Below are positions 1 through 8,268 of a stretch of DNA of 33,114 nucleotides, piece by piece. A program made the translations under genes and the position numbers. The DNA is from an uncultured Rhodospirillales bacterium. Its GTDB lineage: Bacteria > Pseudomonadota > Alphaproteobacteria > Acetobacterales > Acetobacteraceae. The stretch lies in contig CAILMF010000076.1 of assembly GCA_903835235.1 (NCBI GenBank), forward strand, positions 1 to 33,114, in the 5' to 3' direction. Under the pieces are notes generated by a model. That model made no database searches. It had not been told where the DNA came from and was given only the letters and a program-made list of their open reading frames with translations. The first letter of the stretch is position 1. Each line of letters starts with the position of its first letter.

Positions 1-444
1 CGGCGGGCGGCGCACCGGCGCGGGGACGGGCGGCGCAGGGGCAGGGGCAGGGGCAGGGGCAGGGGCAGGGGCAGGGGCAGGGGCAGGGGCAGGCTGCACG
101 GCCTCGGGCGGCGGTGGAAGGGGTGGCTCCGCCGGCGCTGGCTTGGCTGAGCGCGGCGGTTCAGGCGCGGGCGCCGGGGCCTCCGCGGCCGGTGCCTCGG
201 GCCGTGGGTCCAGCTCCAACAGAAGCGGCGGCTCCGGCGCGGACGGTGGCGCCGCCGGCTGGCGGTACAGCAGCGCCAGCAGCGCGGCGGCATGCAGTGC
301 CAGCATCAGCCCCAGGCTGAGCGACCAGCGCCGCGTCTCCGTCCCGCCCAGCGCCAGGCCCGCGCCCGCCGGTCCGCGACCCAGCTTCACCGCCGTTGGT
401 CCGCGACCCAGCTTCACCGCCGCTGGCACGCGACCCCTATTCAC
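1..444 (-). CDS. tonB: TonB-family energy transducer, N-terminal part (3' end outside window)
   Basis: Periplasm-spanning protein expected to pass energy from an ExbB/ExbD motor to the TonB-dependent receptor encoded upstream. The 148 codons present show a short basic N-terminus, one hydrophobic segment (WSLSLGLMLALHAAALLALLY), and then a long Pro/Ala/Glu-rich linker ending in a run of Pro-Ala dipeptides. This is the usual TonB layout; the C-terminal receptor-binding domain lies off the left edge. The start chosen is the GTG at 444, which overlaps the exbD stop as GTGA, so translation is probably coupled. The start is uncertain: in-frame GTG codons recur at 417 and 390 inside a 27-bp tandem repeat, and the GTG at 390 is nearest the membrane segment. 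Family assignment rests on layout and on the exbB-exbD context, because the diagnostic domain is missing. Confidence 0.85.
   Translation of the reverse strand, partial: MNRGRVPAAVKLGRGPTAVKLGRGPAGAGLALGGTETRRWSLSLGLMLALHAAALLALLYRQPAAPPSAPEPPLLLELDPRPEAPAAEAPAPAPEPPRSAKPAPAEPPLPPPPEAVQPAPAPAPAPAPAPAPAPAPAPPVPAPVRRPP
37..90. repeat. Nine perfect tandem AGGGGC hexamers within tonB
   Basis: Nine uninterrupted copies of AGGGGC on the plus strand. On the coding (minus) strand they read GCCCCT and encode alternating Pro and Ala in the TonB linker. The unit is two codons, so gain or loss of copies keeps the frame and changes only linker length. Such simple repeats are prone to slippage. Confidence 0.95.
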
Positions 445-451
445 CGACGCT
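371..451. repeat. Three 27-bp tandem units spanning the exbD stop and tonB start
   Basis: Units at 371-397 and 398-424 differ at one base. A third, diverged unit (425-451) matches at about 21 of 27 positions and contains the exbD TGA. Each unit carries GGTGA on the minus strand, so each offers a GTG in the tonB frame (444, 417, 390). The unit length is nine codons, so the tonB frame stays open through all copies. Confidence 0.85.
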
Positions 452-863
452 GGCCCGCGTCGAGCCCCACCAGCGCCACCTTCAGCCAGCCAGCGCCGCG
501 CAGCGCGTTCATCACGGCCATCAGCTCGCCATAGGGCACCGCCTGGTCGGCGCGCAGGAACACGCGCTGCTCCCGGTCGCCGCCCATTGCGGCGTCCAGC
601 GCAGCGGGCAGGCCGTCCCGCGTCACCGGCGCCTCGTTCAGGCGCAGGGAAAGGTCGGCCTGCACGGTCAGGAACACCGGCTGGTCCGGGCGCGGCTGCA
701 CCTTGGCGGTGCTGGCCGGCAGGTCCACCGGCACATCCACCGTGGCCAGCGGCGCCGCGACCATGAAGATGATCAGCAGCACCAGCATCACGTCGATGAA
801 AGGCGTAACGTTGATCTCATGCACCTCGCCGAGATCATCGCCATCGTCGAAGCGCATGGCCAT
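441..863 (-). CDS. exbD: Biopolymer transport protein ExbD
   Basis: 140-aa subunit of the ExbB/ExbD proton-driven motor that energises TonB at the inner membrane. A short cytoplasmic N-terminus leads into the family signature INVTPFIDVMLVLLIIFMV (residues about 18-36). Its conserved Asp (PFIDVML) is the proton-binding residue of ExbD/TolR. A periplasmic domain follows with the usual pattern (VFLTVQADLSLRLN, REQRVFLRADQAVPYGELMAVMNALRGAG). Length is normal for the family. It lies 6 nt after exbB and overlaps tonB by GTGA, so receptor, exbB, exbD and tonB probably form one operon. TolR is the alternative, but the neighbouring receptor and tonB make ExbD much more likely. Confidence 0.95.
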   Translation of the reverse strand: MAMRFDDGDDLGEVHEINVTPFIDVMLVLLIIFMVAAPLATVDVPVDLPASTAKVQPRPDQPVFLTVQADLSLRLNEAPVTRDGLPAALDAAMGGDREQRVFLRADQAVPYGELMAVMNALRGAGWLKVALVGLDAGQRR

Positions 864-869
864 GGCGCG

Positions 870-1625
<756 letters not shown>

Positions 1626-1636
1626 CGGCATGACCT

Positions 1637-3763
1637 TCAGAACCGCACGGTCAGCGCGGCCCGCACGGCAAAAGGCGCGCCGGGCGAGATGTTGTTGTTG
1701 TTGTCGGCCACCGGGTAGTAGCGGGCGCGATTCAGGTTCTCGATGTTCAGCTGTGCCCGGTACTGCGGGTTGATGTCCCAGAAGGCCGCGGCGTCGAGCC
1801 GGGTGAAGCTGGGGATGCGCACGGCATTGTCCGCCGCCGCGAAGTAGGATGACTGATGGATGACGCCGAGCCCCAGCCCAAGCCTGGGGATATAGCTGCC
1901 GAACTGCGGCGCGAAGTCGTAGCGGTTCCACAGTGAGACCACGTTGCGGGAAACGAAGGGCGCGGTGTTGCCCTTGCGGATCGTCGCGGACTGGTCGGCC
2001 AGCAGCTCGCTTTCGGCATAGGTGTAGCCGCCCATCACGCTCCAGGCCTCCGTGACGCGGCCGCGCACGCCAAGCTCGAAACCGCGGGTGCGGGTGCCGT
2101 CGATCAGGATGGCGCGGGCGACATTGGCCGGGTCCGTCACCGCGATGTTGGTGCGGTTGAGCTGGTACAGCGCCGCGGTCAGCGACAGCTCCGGCCGCAA
2201 ATCCCACTTGGCGCCGAGCTCGTGGTTGGTGAACTGCTCCGGCTTCAGCGCCGAGTTGGCCAGGGTGAGCGAGGCCAGCTGCTCGCCGGCGCGCGGCAGG
2301 TAGGAGGTGCTGGTGCTGACATAGAGCGAGAGCGGCTCCACCGGCTTGTAGACCAGGCCGAGGCGCGGCGAGAACACGCTGTCGCTGACCAGGAAGCGGT
2401 CGCCGGTGCGGTTGTTGGTGAAGTTGGTATTGAAGTTCTCGTAGCGGATGCCGGCAATGAGCTGGAGCTGCGGCAGCAACTGCACCTGGTCCTGCAGATA
2501 CAGCGCAAAGGTATCGGCGACGCCGTGGTTGTTGGCATCGGTGGCGCTGGGGCGGAAGACGATCGGCGTGCTGATGGTGGGGGCGAAGACCGGAGCATTG
2601 AAGGTGGTGGCGTTGGCGCCCAACGCGTTGAAGTAGCCGGTGTTGCGCAGGTTGTCCGTCACCTGGCGGCCGAGTTCCATGCCCGCCAGCAGCTGATGGC
2701 TGAACGGGCCGGTCTGGACGCGGCCCACCAGGTCGGTCTGGTTGTAGAAATTGTCGCGCTTCTGGCTGTTGTTGTAGGCGCCGAGCGGCACCGTGCCGGC
2801 GGCGGTGACGGCGCCGCTGGCATAGACGTTCTGGTATTGCTTGTCGTAGCTGGCAAAGCGGAACTGGTTGCGCAGCGTCAGGTTGTTTTCAAAGTTGTGC
2901 TCAACGAAGGCGTTCACCGCGTTGACGTTGGCATGCGTGGTGCTCAGCCGCGGGTCGCCGAAGAAGCTGCCCACGCCGGTCGGCAACGGGGCGCCGCGCA
3001 GCGAAGGAATGCCGCGGTCGGCGGTGCGTTCATCGCGGAAATTCTCGTAGCTGAGGCGCAGCGTGGTGGCGTTGCCGTCGCGCAGCGTCAGCGTCGGGTT
3101 CAGGCCGGTCCGGCGCAGGTGGACGCCGTTGCGGAAGCTGTCGGCGGTCTCATACATGCCCATCATGCGGAAGGAGGCATGGTCGCCGAGCGGCTGGTTG
3201 ATGTCGCCGGAGATTCGCGCATTGCCGTAGCTGCCGCCCTGCACGCGCAGCTCGCGCAACTCGGTCCAATCCGCCTGGCGTGTCACGCGGTTGACCACGC
3301 CGCCGGCGCCGCCGCGGCCGAAGATCATCGCGCTGGGGCCGAGCAGCGTCTCGACCCGGTCGATGTTGTACAGGTCGCGAAAATACTGGGCGTCGTCCCG
3401 CACGCCGTCCACGAACAGGCTGGCATTGGTGTTCTGGCCGCGCAGCACCGGGTTGTCGCGGTTGTTCTCGCCCTGGCTGTAGCCGGTACCGGGGACGTAG
3501 CGCAGCACGTCCTGCATGCTCTGCATCGAAAGGTCGCGAATGGCCTCCTGCGTCATCACGGTCACGCTCTGCGGCACGTCACGCAGCGGCGTGTCGGTAC
3601 GGGTGGCGGTGCTGCTGCGCAGCGTCTGGTAGCCATTGGTCGCCGCCTGGCCGCCGACTTCCAGCTGCGGCAACGCCACCACCGGCGCCTCCTGCGCCTG
3701 GCCGGCCAGCGGCAACAGGGCCAGTGCGCCCAAGGCCAACCTGCGTTCCTGCCGCATGCCCAT
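1637..3763 (-). CDS. TonB-dependent siderophore receptor (FhuA/FpvA/FecA class)
   Basis: 708-aa outer-membrane receptor for ferric-siderophore uptake. A leader ([21 protein letters not shown], cleavage near GQAQ) is followed by a TonB-box-like start and a plug domain with family landmarks: [59 protein letters not shown] and [10 protein letters not shown] 22-strand barrel follows and ends in an aromatic residue (ALTVRF), as needed for BAM recognition. The ATG at 3763 is chosen because GAGGA lies 8 nt upstream; ATG 3757 is possible. Length is normal for receptors without an N-terminal signalling domain, so no sigma/anti-sigma partner is expected, and none is seen. Heading an operon with exbB-exbD-tonB, it is a self-contained uptake unit. 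The siderophore cannot be named. Confidence 0.93.
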   Translation of the reverse strand: MGMRQERRLALGALALLPLAGQAQEAPVVALPQLEVGGQAATNGYQTLRSSTATRTDTPLRDVPQSVTVMTQEAIRDLSMQSMQDVLRYVPGTGYSQGENNRDNPVLRGQNTNASLFVDGVRDDAQYFRDLYNIDRVETLLGPSAMIFGRGGAGGVVNRVTRQADWTELRELRVQGGSYGNARISGDINQPLGDHASFRMMGMYETADSFRNGVHLRRTGLNPTLTLRDGNATTLRLSYENFRDERTADRGIPSLRGAPLPTGVGSFFGDPRLSTTHANVNAVNAFVEHNFENNLTLRNQFRFASYDKQYQNVYASGAVTAAGTVPLGAYNNSQKRDNFYNQTDLVGRVQTGPFSHQLLAGMELGRQVTDNLRNTGYFNALGANATTFNAPVFAPTISTPIVFRPSATDANNHGVADTFALYLQDQVQLLPQLQLIAGIRYENFNTNFTNNRTGDRFLVSDSVFSPRLGLVYKPVEPLSLYVSTSTSYLPRAGEQLASLTLANSALKPEQFTNHELGAKWDLRPELSLTAALYQLNRTNIAVTDPANVARAILIDGTRTRGFELGVRGRVTEAWSVMGGYTYAESELLADQSATIRKGNTAPFVSRNVVSLWNRYDFAPQFGSYIPRLGLGLGVIHQSSYFAAADNAVRIPSFTRLDAAAFWDINPQYRAQLNIENLNRARYYPVADNNNNISPGAPFAVRAALTVRF

Positions 3764-3782
3764 CTGCCGAGTCCTCAATTGC

Positions 3783-3803
3783 TGTTGCGACTCATTCGCA
3801 TTT
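3783..3803 (-). promoter_or_regulatory. Putative Fur-type iron box
   Basis: A 5-bp perfect inverted repeat, TGCGA-N5-TCGCA (3786-3800), lies about 23 bp upstream of the receptor start. On the minus strand the context reads AAATGCGAATGAGTCGCAAC, resembling Fur boxes seen before TonB-dependent receptors in proteobacteria. The position suits repression of the receptor-exbB-exbD-tonB operon. The call is by eye; Irr or another regulator is possible. Confidence 0.5.
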
Positions 3804-4012
3804 ACAATGGCGGCTGGCAAGCCCCTGACAGGAAAATGGTCTGGTCGCTGGGTGGCAGCCATGGCGGAGGGCTGCGTTCCACCCAGCCGAAGCAGTTGTG
3901 GGACGACGTGGTTCAGCAGGTCAGTCCGACCTGGTGGCGGCTTCGGTCGTCGCCATCGTGGTGGTGACAGCGCTGTTCCCGCTGGCGGAAGCGCTCAGGC
4001 CCAGGGACCAGT

Positions 4013-4026
4013 TGGTTCGCGAACCA
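4013..4026. promoter_or_regulatory. 14-bp perfect palindrome, candidate operator
   Basis: TGGTTCGCGAACCA is perfectly self-complementary and lies about 180 bp upstream of the first Rieske gene. Such sites commonly bind dimeric one-component regulators (TetR, IclR or GntR types). No regulator gene lies beside it in the window, so the binder is unknown. Confidence 0.45.
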
Positions 4027-4062
4027 TCCGCCAGACCCCGTGGCGACCGATTCCTCGGCGAT

Positions 4063-4072
4063 TGTGATCACA
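4063..4072. promoter_or_regulatory. 10-bp perfect palindrome TGTGATCACA, candidate operator
   Basis: It lies about 130 bp upstream of the first Rieske start and 48 bp centre to centre from the 14-bp palindrome. The context ATTGTGATCACAGT resembles GntR-type operators. It has no 6-bp spacer, so it is not a standard CRP site (TGTGA-N6-TCACA). Function is inferred only from position and symmetry. Confidence 0.4.
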
Positions 4073-4204
4073 GTCTGACGCCAAAATAGGCGGCACGGCG
4101 GCGCGTTGGGTGGTCGCAGCCGCCGAATGGCGGACTGCTGGCTCTGGCACGACTCGTGCTTCGGCTGCGCATCTGGTCGCTTCCAGGTGAGGAGCCAAGC
4201 GCGC

Positions 4205-5374
4205 ATGCCGAAGGCCGAGCGTGACGACGACCCGGGCGAGCTGCCCTATCGCGCCCACAACATCCCGAAGCTTGGCTTCGCGGAATACTGGTACCCCATC
4301 GTCACCAGCCGTGAGCTGAAGCAGAAGCCGAAGGGCGTGAAGCTGCTGGGGCGCGAGATCGTGCTCTATCGCGATGCCGGCAAGCTCTACGCCATGGAGG
4401 ACCGCTGCCCGCATCGCGGCGTCAAACTCTCGCTGGGGGAATGCCTGTACAAGGGCACCGGCACCATCAGCTGCCCCTATCATGGTTGGACCTTCGATGG
4501 CGCCAACGGCAAGCTGGTCGCCGCCATCATGGACGGGCCGGAGGCGCCGATCACCCGCAAGGTGACGCAGCGCATCTACCCCGTGCGCGAGCATGCCGGG
4601 ATGATCTGGCTCTGGGCCGGCGAGGGCGAGGCTTCGCGGCTGGAAGACGACGTCCCCGAATGGATCGCCGACCAGAAGACCTTCTTCTCCATGCCGATGT
4701 ACACCGACTACGCCTGCAATTGGCGCTGGCTGGTGGACAATTGGGGCAACGACCAGCACGCGCAGTACGTGCACCGCAAGTCGCCGGAACTGTTCTTCCA
4801 GCCGCAACTGCCATTCAACCTGACCATCGAGCCGAAGCCGCTGCCGAATGGCAAGGGCATGGCGTTCAAGCGCATCGGCGGCGTCACCAGCGCGGAGTTC
4901 CCCGGTCTCGGCCGCTTCCCGAACAATGAATGGTGGCGCTTCATGAAGCCGCGCGGGCGGGGCAATATCCGCGGCTTCGAGAACAGCAAGGCGCACAAGG
5001 TCTACGGCATTGCCAACCAGTCCGAGGTGTGGTTGCCCGGCATGGTGCTGGTCGGCCGGCTGCATGGCGAATACGCGCTGGTGCAACTGGCGGTGCCGAT
5101 CGACGAGAACACCACGCGCTGCTTCAACATCAACAACTTCCGCCGCGTCGGCAAACTCGTCGAATGGTTCGACCGGCTGCACTACTTCCTGTGGCGCGGC
5201 TGGGCGCATGACCGCATCTTCTCGGACCAGGACAAGGTGCTGCTGGAAGCCGTCATCCCCGGGCCGGAGCGGCTGTCCAAGAGCGACCTTGGCGTGATTG
5301 CCTGGCGCAAGTTCATGGGCGCCAACGCGCGGCGGCCGCCGGGGTTGAAGGAAGCGGCGCGGGATGTCGCGTGA
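4205..5374 (+). CDS. Rieske non-haem iron oxygenase, terminal oxygenase subunit (CarAa/2-oxoquinoline monooxygenase-like)
   Basis: 389-aa catalytic subunit that would hydroxylate or demethylate an aromatic or heterocyclic substrate with O2, using electrons from a separate reductase. The Rieske [2Fe-2S] site is C68-x-H70 ... C90-x2-H93 (CPHRG ... CPYHGW). The catalytic domain carries the mononuclear-iron histidines H185 and H190 in DNWGNDQHAQYVH, with D341 or D343 as the likely third ligand. The C-terminal pattern (EVWLPGM, VPIDENTTRCF, VIAWRKFM) resembles the homotrimeric alpha-only oxygenases acting on carbazole or 2-oxoquinoline. The position normally held by the bridging Asp (D-x2-H) is Asn182, with Asp183 next to it. 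The start is set by GAGGAG 10 nt upstream. It overlaps the following permease by GTGA. No ferredoxin or reductase gene is nearby. Substrate unknown. Confidence 0.88.
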   Translation: MPKAERDDDPGELPYRAHNIPKLGFAEYWYPIVTSRELKQKPKGVKLLGREIVLYRDAGKLYAMEDRCPHRGVKLSLGECLYKGTGTISCPYHGWTFDGANGKLVAAIMDGPEAPITRKVTQRIYPVREHAGMIWLWAGEGEASRLEDDVPEWIADQKTFFSMPMYTDYACNWRWLVDNWGNDQHAQYVHRKSPELFFQPQLPFNLTIEPKPLPNGKGMAFKRIGGVTSAEFPGLGRFPNNEWWRFMKPRGRGNIRGFENSKAHKVYGIANQSEVWLPGMVLVGRLHGEYALVQLAVPIDENTTRCFNINNFRRVGKLVEWFDRLHYFLWRGWAHDRIFSDQDKVLLEAVIPGPERLSKSDLGVIAWRKFMGANARRPPGLKEAARDVA

Positions 5375-6207
5375 AACGCGCGGAGCCCATGACGCGTGAC
5401 GCGCGCCAACTGCGACTGAAGCGCGCCGCGCGGCGCTGGTTCGCCGCGCTGTGGCCGCCGCTGGTCTTCGGCGCGCTGGTGCTGGGTGGCTGGGAGGCCG
5501 GCGCACGCTGGGGCGGGTTGGACCCGATGATGCTGCCGGCGCCCTCCGAGATCGCCGAGCAATTCCGGCTTGGCTTCGACAGCGGGCTTTACCCGCAGCA
5601 TCTCGGCGTGACGCTGTTGCAGGCGATGATCGGCTTCGTCATCGCCATCTTCGCCGGCGTTGGCGTCGGCGCGCTGATCTCCGCCTCGCCGGTGGTGGAA
5701 CGCACGCTGAACCCCTTCCTGATCGCCTTCGAGGCGATGCCGAAGATCGCCATGGCGCCGCTTGTCATCGTGTGGTTCGGCTACGGCATCTGGTCCAAGG
5801 TGGTGCTGGCCGCGGCCATCGCGTTCTTCCCCGTCCTGATCAGCACCATCCTCGGCCTGCGCGCCTGCGAGCCAGGCCGGCTGGACGTGCTGCACAGCCT
5901 GGGCGCCAGCCGGGCGCAGCTGTTCCGCCTGGTGCGGCTGCCCAGCGCCCTGCCCTTCATTTTCTCCGGCATCAACGTCGCCGTGGTCTTCGTGCTGCTG
6001 GGTGCCATCGTCGGTGAGTTCGTCGGCGCCAAGGCGGGGTTGGGCACGCTGATATTGGCGGCGAACGAGAACCTGGAGACGGCGCGGGTCTTCTCCATCC
6101 TCGCGCTGCTCGCGGGCATGGGCATGCTGCTGCATTTCGGCGTCACCGCGTTGCGGCAGCGCCTGCTGTTCTGGGCCGGGCCGCAGGCCGGGCGACCGAC
6201 CGCGTGA
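5371..6207 (+). CDS. ABC transporter permease, SsuC/TauC/ThiX type
   Basis: 278-aa inner-membrane permease with about six transmembrane helices and the BPD_transp_1 fold. Its landmarks are AMPKIAMAPLVIVWFGYG and the cytoplasmic EAA-like loop (DVLHSLGASRAQLFRLVRLPSALP), followed by LLGAIVGEFVGAKAGLGTLI. The family imports sulfonates, taurine, nitrate, pyrimidines or other small aromatics with NMT1/TauA-type binding proteins. The start taken is the GTG at 5371, coupled to the Rieske stop by GTGA; an ATG at 5389 is the alternative. It is separated from its presumed ATPase (7408) by the second Rieske gene, and a homologous permease follows that ATPase. A two-permease importer is therefore likely. 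Confidence 0.9.
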   Translation: MKRAEPMTRDARQLRLKRAARRWFAALWPPLVFGALVLGGWEAGARWGGLDPMMLPAPSEIAEQFRLGFDSGLYPQHLGVTLLQAMIGFVIAIFAGVGVGALISASPVVERTLNPFLIAFEAMPKIAMAPLVIVWFGYGIWSKVVLAAAIAFFPVLISTILGLRACEPGRLDVLHSLGASRAQLFRLVRLPSALPFIFSGINVAVVFVLLGAIVGEFVGAKAGLGTLILAANENLETARVFSILALLAGMGMLLHFGVTALRQRLLFWAGPQAGRPTA

Positions 6208-6232
6208 CCGAAGCGACAGAGGGGATGTTCCG

Positions 6233-7411
6233 ATGAACCACATCATGCGCGACATGGCCGAGCCGGCCGACCTGTTCGACCCCCGGCACTACACCGGCGT
6301 GCGCCGGCCCTTCTATTCGGCCGAGACGCTGCCGCCGTGGTGCTACACGTCCCAGCGCTTCTACGAGCGCGAGAAAGAGACGATCTTCAAGAAGTTCTGG
6401 AACTGCCTGGGCCACGAAAGCCGCGTGCCCGATGTCGGCAGCTATATCACGCTCACCTTTGCCGACGTGCCGCTGATCATCGTCCGCGGCAAGGACCAGG
6501 TGGTGCGCGCCTTCATCAACAGCTGTTCGCACCGCGGCTCCGCCATCCTGGAAGGCGAGGGCACCTGCGCCCACACCATGAAGTGCCCCTACCACGCCTG
6601 GGCCTTCGACTTCGAGGGCGCGCTGGTCGGCACGCCGTTGATCACCGAGGAAGAGCACTTCCAGAAATCCGAGCACGGCCTGGTGCAGATCCGGCTGGAG
6701 ATCTGGTGCGGGCTGATGTGGATCAACTTCGACGCGTCAGCCCAGGCACTGACCGACTACCTGGGCGACCTGACCCAGCGCGTGGCGCCGTGGAAGACCG
6801 AGGAGATGGTCTGCGTGGCCCGCCGCGAATTCCCGGTGAAGGCGAACTGGAAGTTCTACGCGGAGAATTGGAGCGATGGCTACCACGTGCCCTTCGTGCA
6901 CCAGACCACGCTGAACAAGAAGCGCGTCAGCAAGCGCGACTTCCACGACCCCAGCGTGCATGTCGGCAACTACCTGATGCACTACACCTATTTCAGCGGC
7001 AGCCGCGGCACCCCGGAAGGCCAGAAGAAGCTGCCGGAGCTGGACCTGCCGGACGCGTTGAAGATCGGCACCTTCTTCCCCTACGTCCACAGCAACGCGA
7101 TGATCGGCTTCGCCATCGACATGGTCAGCTGCACCGAGATCATCCCTGAAGGCCCCGGCGCCTGCCGCCTGTTCACTTCCACCATGGTGCCGAAGAGCAC
7201 GGCCGCCCTGCCGGACTTCCAGGAGACCTTGGACCTGTACCTGAAATACAGCGACATCGTCCGCGACGAGGACGTGATCGCCGCCGAACGCCAGCAGCTG
7301 GGCGCGATGAGCGCCTTCAACCGCGCCGGCTGCTTCACCCCGCAGGACAAGCTGGTGCACGATTATGATCTCTGGATCCTCGACCGCGTGATCGGCAACG
7401 CGGCGCCGTGA
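6233..7411 (+). CDS. Rieske non-haem iron oxygenase, alpha subunit (GbcA/carnitine-monooxygenase-like group)
   Basis: 392-aa ring-hydroxylating-type oxygenase, only distantly similar to the first Rieske protein. The cluster site is C98-x-H100 ... C118-x2-H121 (CSHRG ... CPYHAW). The iron site follows the classic pattern E-N-W-S-D215-x2-H218-x4-H223, with an acidic third ligand near residues 345-347 (RDEDVIAAERQQ). The N-terminus (RHYTGVRRPFYSAETLP, FWNCLGHESRVPDVGSY) resembles alpha subunits that demethylate quaternary amines as well as aromatic dioxygenases, so the substrate class is open. AGGGG lies 8 nt before the ATG at 6233. The stop overlaps the ATPase start by GTGA. No beta subunit, ferredoxin or reductase is encoded nearby. 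Confidence 0.88.
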   Translation: MNHIMRDMAEPADLFDPRHYTGVRRPFYSAETLPPWCYTSQRFYEREKETIFKKFWNCLGHESRVPDVGSYITLTFADVPLIIVRGKDQVVRAFINSCSHRGSAILEGEGTCAHTMKCPYHAWAFDFEGALVGTPLITEEEHFQKSEHGLVQIRLEIWCGLMWINFDASAQALTDYLGDLTQRVAPWKTEEMVCVARREFPVKANWKFYAENWSDGYHVPFVHQTTLNKKRVSKRDFHDPSVHVGNYLMHYTYFSGSRGTPEGQKKLPELDLPDALKIGTFFPYVHSNAMIGFAIDMVSCTEIIPEGPGACRLFTSTMVPKSTAALPDFQETLDLYLKYSDIVRDEDVIAAERQQLGAMSAFNRAGCFTPQDKLVHDYDLWILDRVIGNAAP

Positions 7412-8256
7412 CCGCGATTGATGACCGCAGGGCGCAGCCCGTAGGTCTGAATCAACCGCGCGAGGGCTCGCCCCTCATCGCGGTCAGGGAACTCAGCAAG
7501 GTTTACCCGACGGCCAAGGGAGAGCGCGTTCAGGCGCTCTCCCGCATCAACATGGAGATCGCCCAGGGGGAGTTCGTCTCGCTGGTCGGGCCTTCAGGCT
7601 GCGGCAAGACCACGGTGCTGCGGATTCTGGCCGGGTTGATCGCCGACTACACCGGGGATGTCAGCGTCAGCGGCAAATCGTTGCATGGGCCAAGCCGGGA
7701 AGTCGGCGTGGTGTTCCAGGATGCCAACCTGATGCCCTGGCGCACCGCTTTGGCCAATGTGCTGCTGCCGGCCGAGGTTCTTGGCCTGAACCGCAAACAG
7801 GCCCGCGCCCGCGCGCAGGAATTGCTCAGCATGGTCGGGCTGGAGGGCTTCGAGCGCAAGCTGCCCGGCGAGCTCTCGGGCGGCATGCGTCAGCGCGTTG
7901 CCATTGCCCGCGCGCTGATCCACGACCCCGCGGTGCTGCTGCTGGACGAGCCCTTCGGCGCGCTGGACGCGATGACGCGGGACACGATGAACGTGGAACT
8001 CGCCGCCATCGCCGCGCGCTCACAAAAAACCGTCTTCCTGATCACCCATTCCATCGCGGAAGCCGTCTTTCTCAGCGACCGCGTGCTGGTCATGTCGTCG
8101 CGCCCCGGCCGCATCGTGGAGGTGATCCCAGTGGAGCTGCCGCGACCGCGCGGCCTCGACATCATCGCCGACCCTGGCTTTGCGGCCACCGTGCTGCGCA
8201 TCCGCCGCCTGCTGGATGGCGACAGCGCCTCTGCCCTGCCCAGCATCGCCCACTGA
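7408..8256 (+). CDS. ABC transporter ATP-binding protein, SsuB/TauB/ThiZ type
   Basis: 282-aa cytoplasmic ATPase that powers the adjacent importer. Its motifs are Walker A GPSGCGKTT (61-69), Q-loop Q104 in VVFQDANLMPW, signature LSGGMRQR (156-163), Walker B VLLLDEP (176-182), D-loop GALD, and switch His in ITHS. The FQDANLMPW and ITHSIAEAVFLSDRV patterns are typical of the nitrate/sulfonate/taurine class. The start is the GTG at 7408, overlapping the Rieske stop. It would pair with the permeases at 5371 and 8269 and the binding protein at 9105. The first 20 residues are extra relative to many homologues, so an internal start is possible. Confidence 0.94.
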   Translation: MTAIDDRRAQPVGLNQPREGSPLIAVRELSKVYPTAKGERVQALSRINMEIAQGEFVSLVGPSGCGKTTVLRILAGLIADYTGDVSVSGKSLHGPSREVGVVFQDANLMPWRTALANVLLPAEVLGLNRKQARARAQELLSMVGLEGFERKLPGELSGGMRQRVAIARALIHDPAVLLLDEPFGALDAMTRDTMNVELAAIAARSQKTVFLITHSIAEAVFLSDRVLVMSSRPGRIVEVIPVELPRPRGLDIIADPGFAATVLRIRRLLDGDSASALPSIAH

Positions 8257-8268
8257 CGGAGCCTGGCC

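Larger units (their letters stand above)
3764..4204. other. Divergent intergenic region between the iron operon and the oxygenase operon
   Basis: About 440 bp without a convincing gene. Short open frames exist on both strands, but their composition is unlike any protein family and none has a good ribosome site. The left end holds the Fur-like box. The right half holds two perfect palindromes (4013-4026 and 4063-4072), and a GAGGAG ribosome site stands just before the Rieske gene. GC is slightly lower than in the flanking genes around 4050-4085. It probably carries the promoters of both operons. Confidence 0.6.

Noticed and set aside
4063-4072. CRP/FNR binding site
   Set aside because: The half-sites TGTGA and TCACA are directly joined without the 6-bp spacer those regulators need.
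3913-4206. 97-codon minus-strand frame and short plus-strand frames in the gap before the first Rieske gene
   Set aside because: No recognisable motif and no good ribosome site, and they overlap the probable promoter and palindromes.
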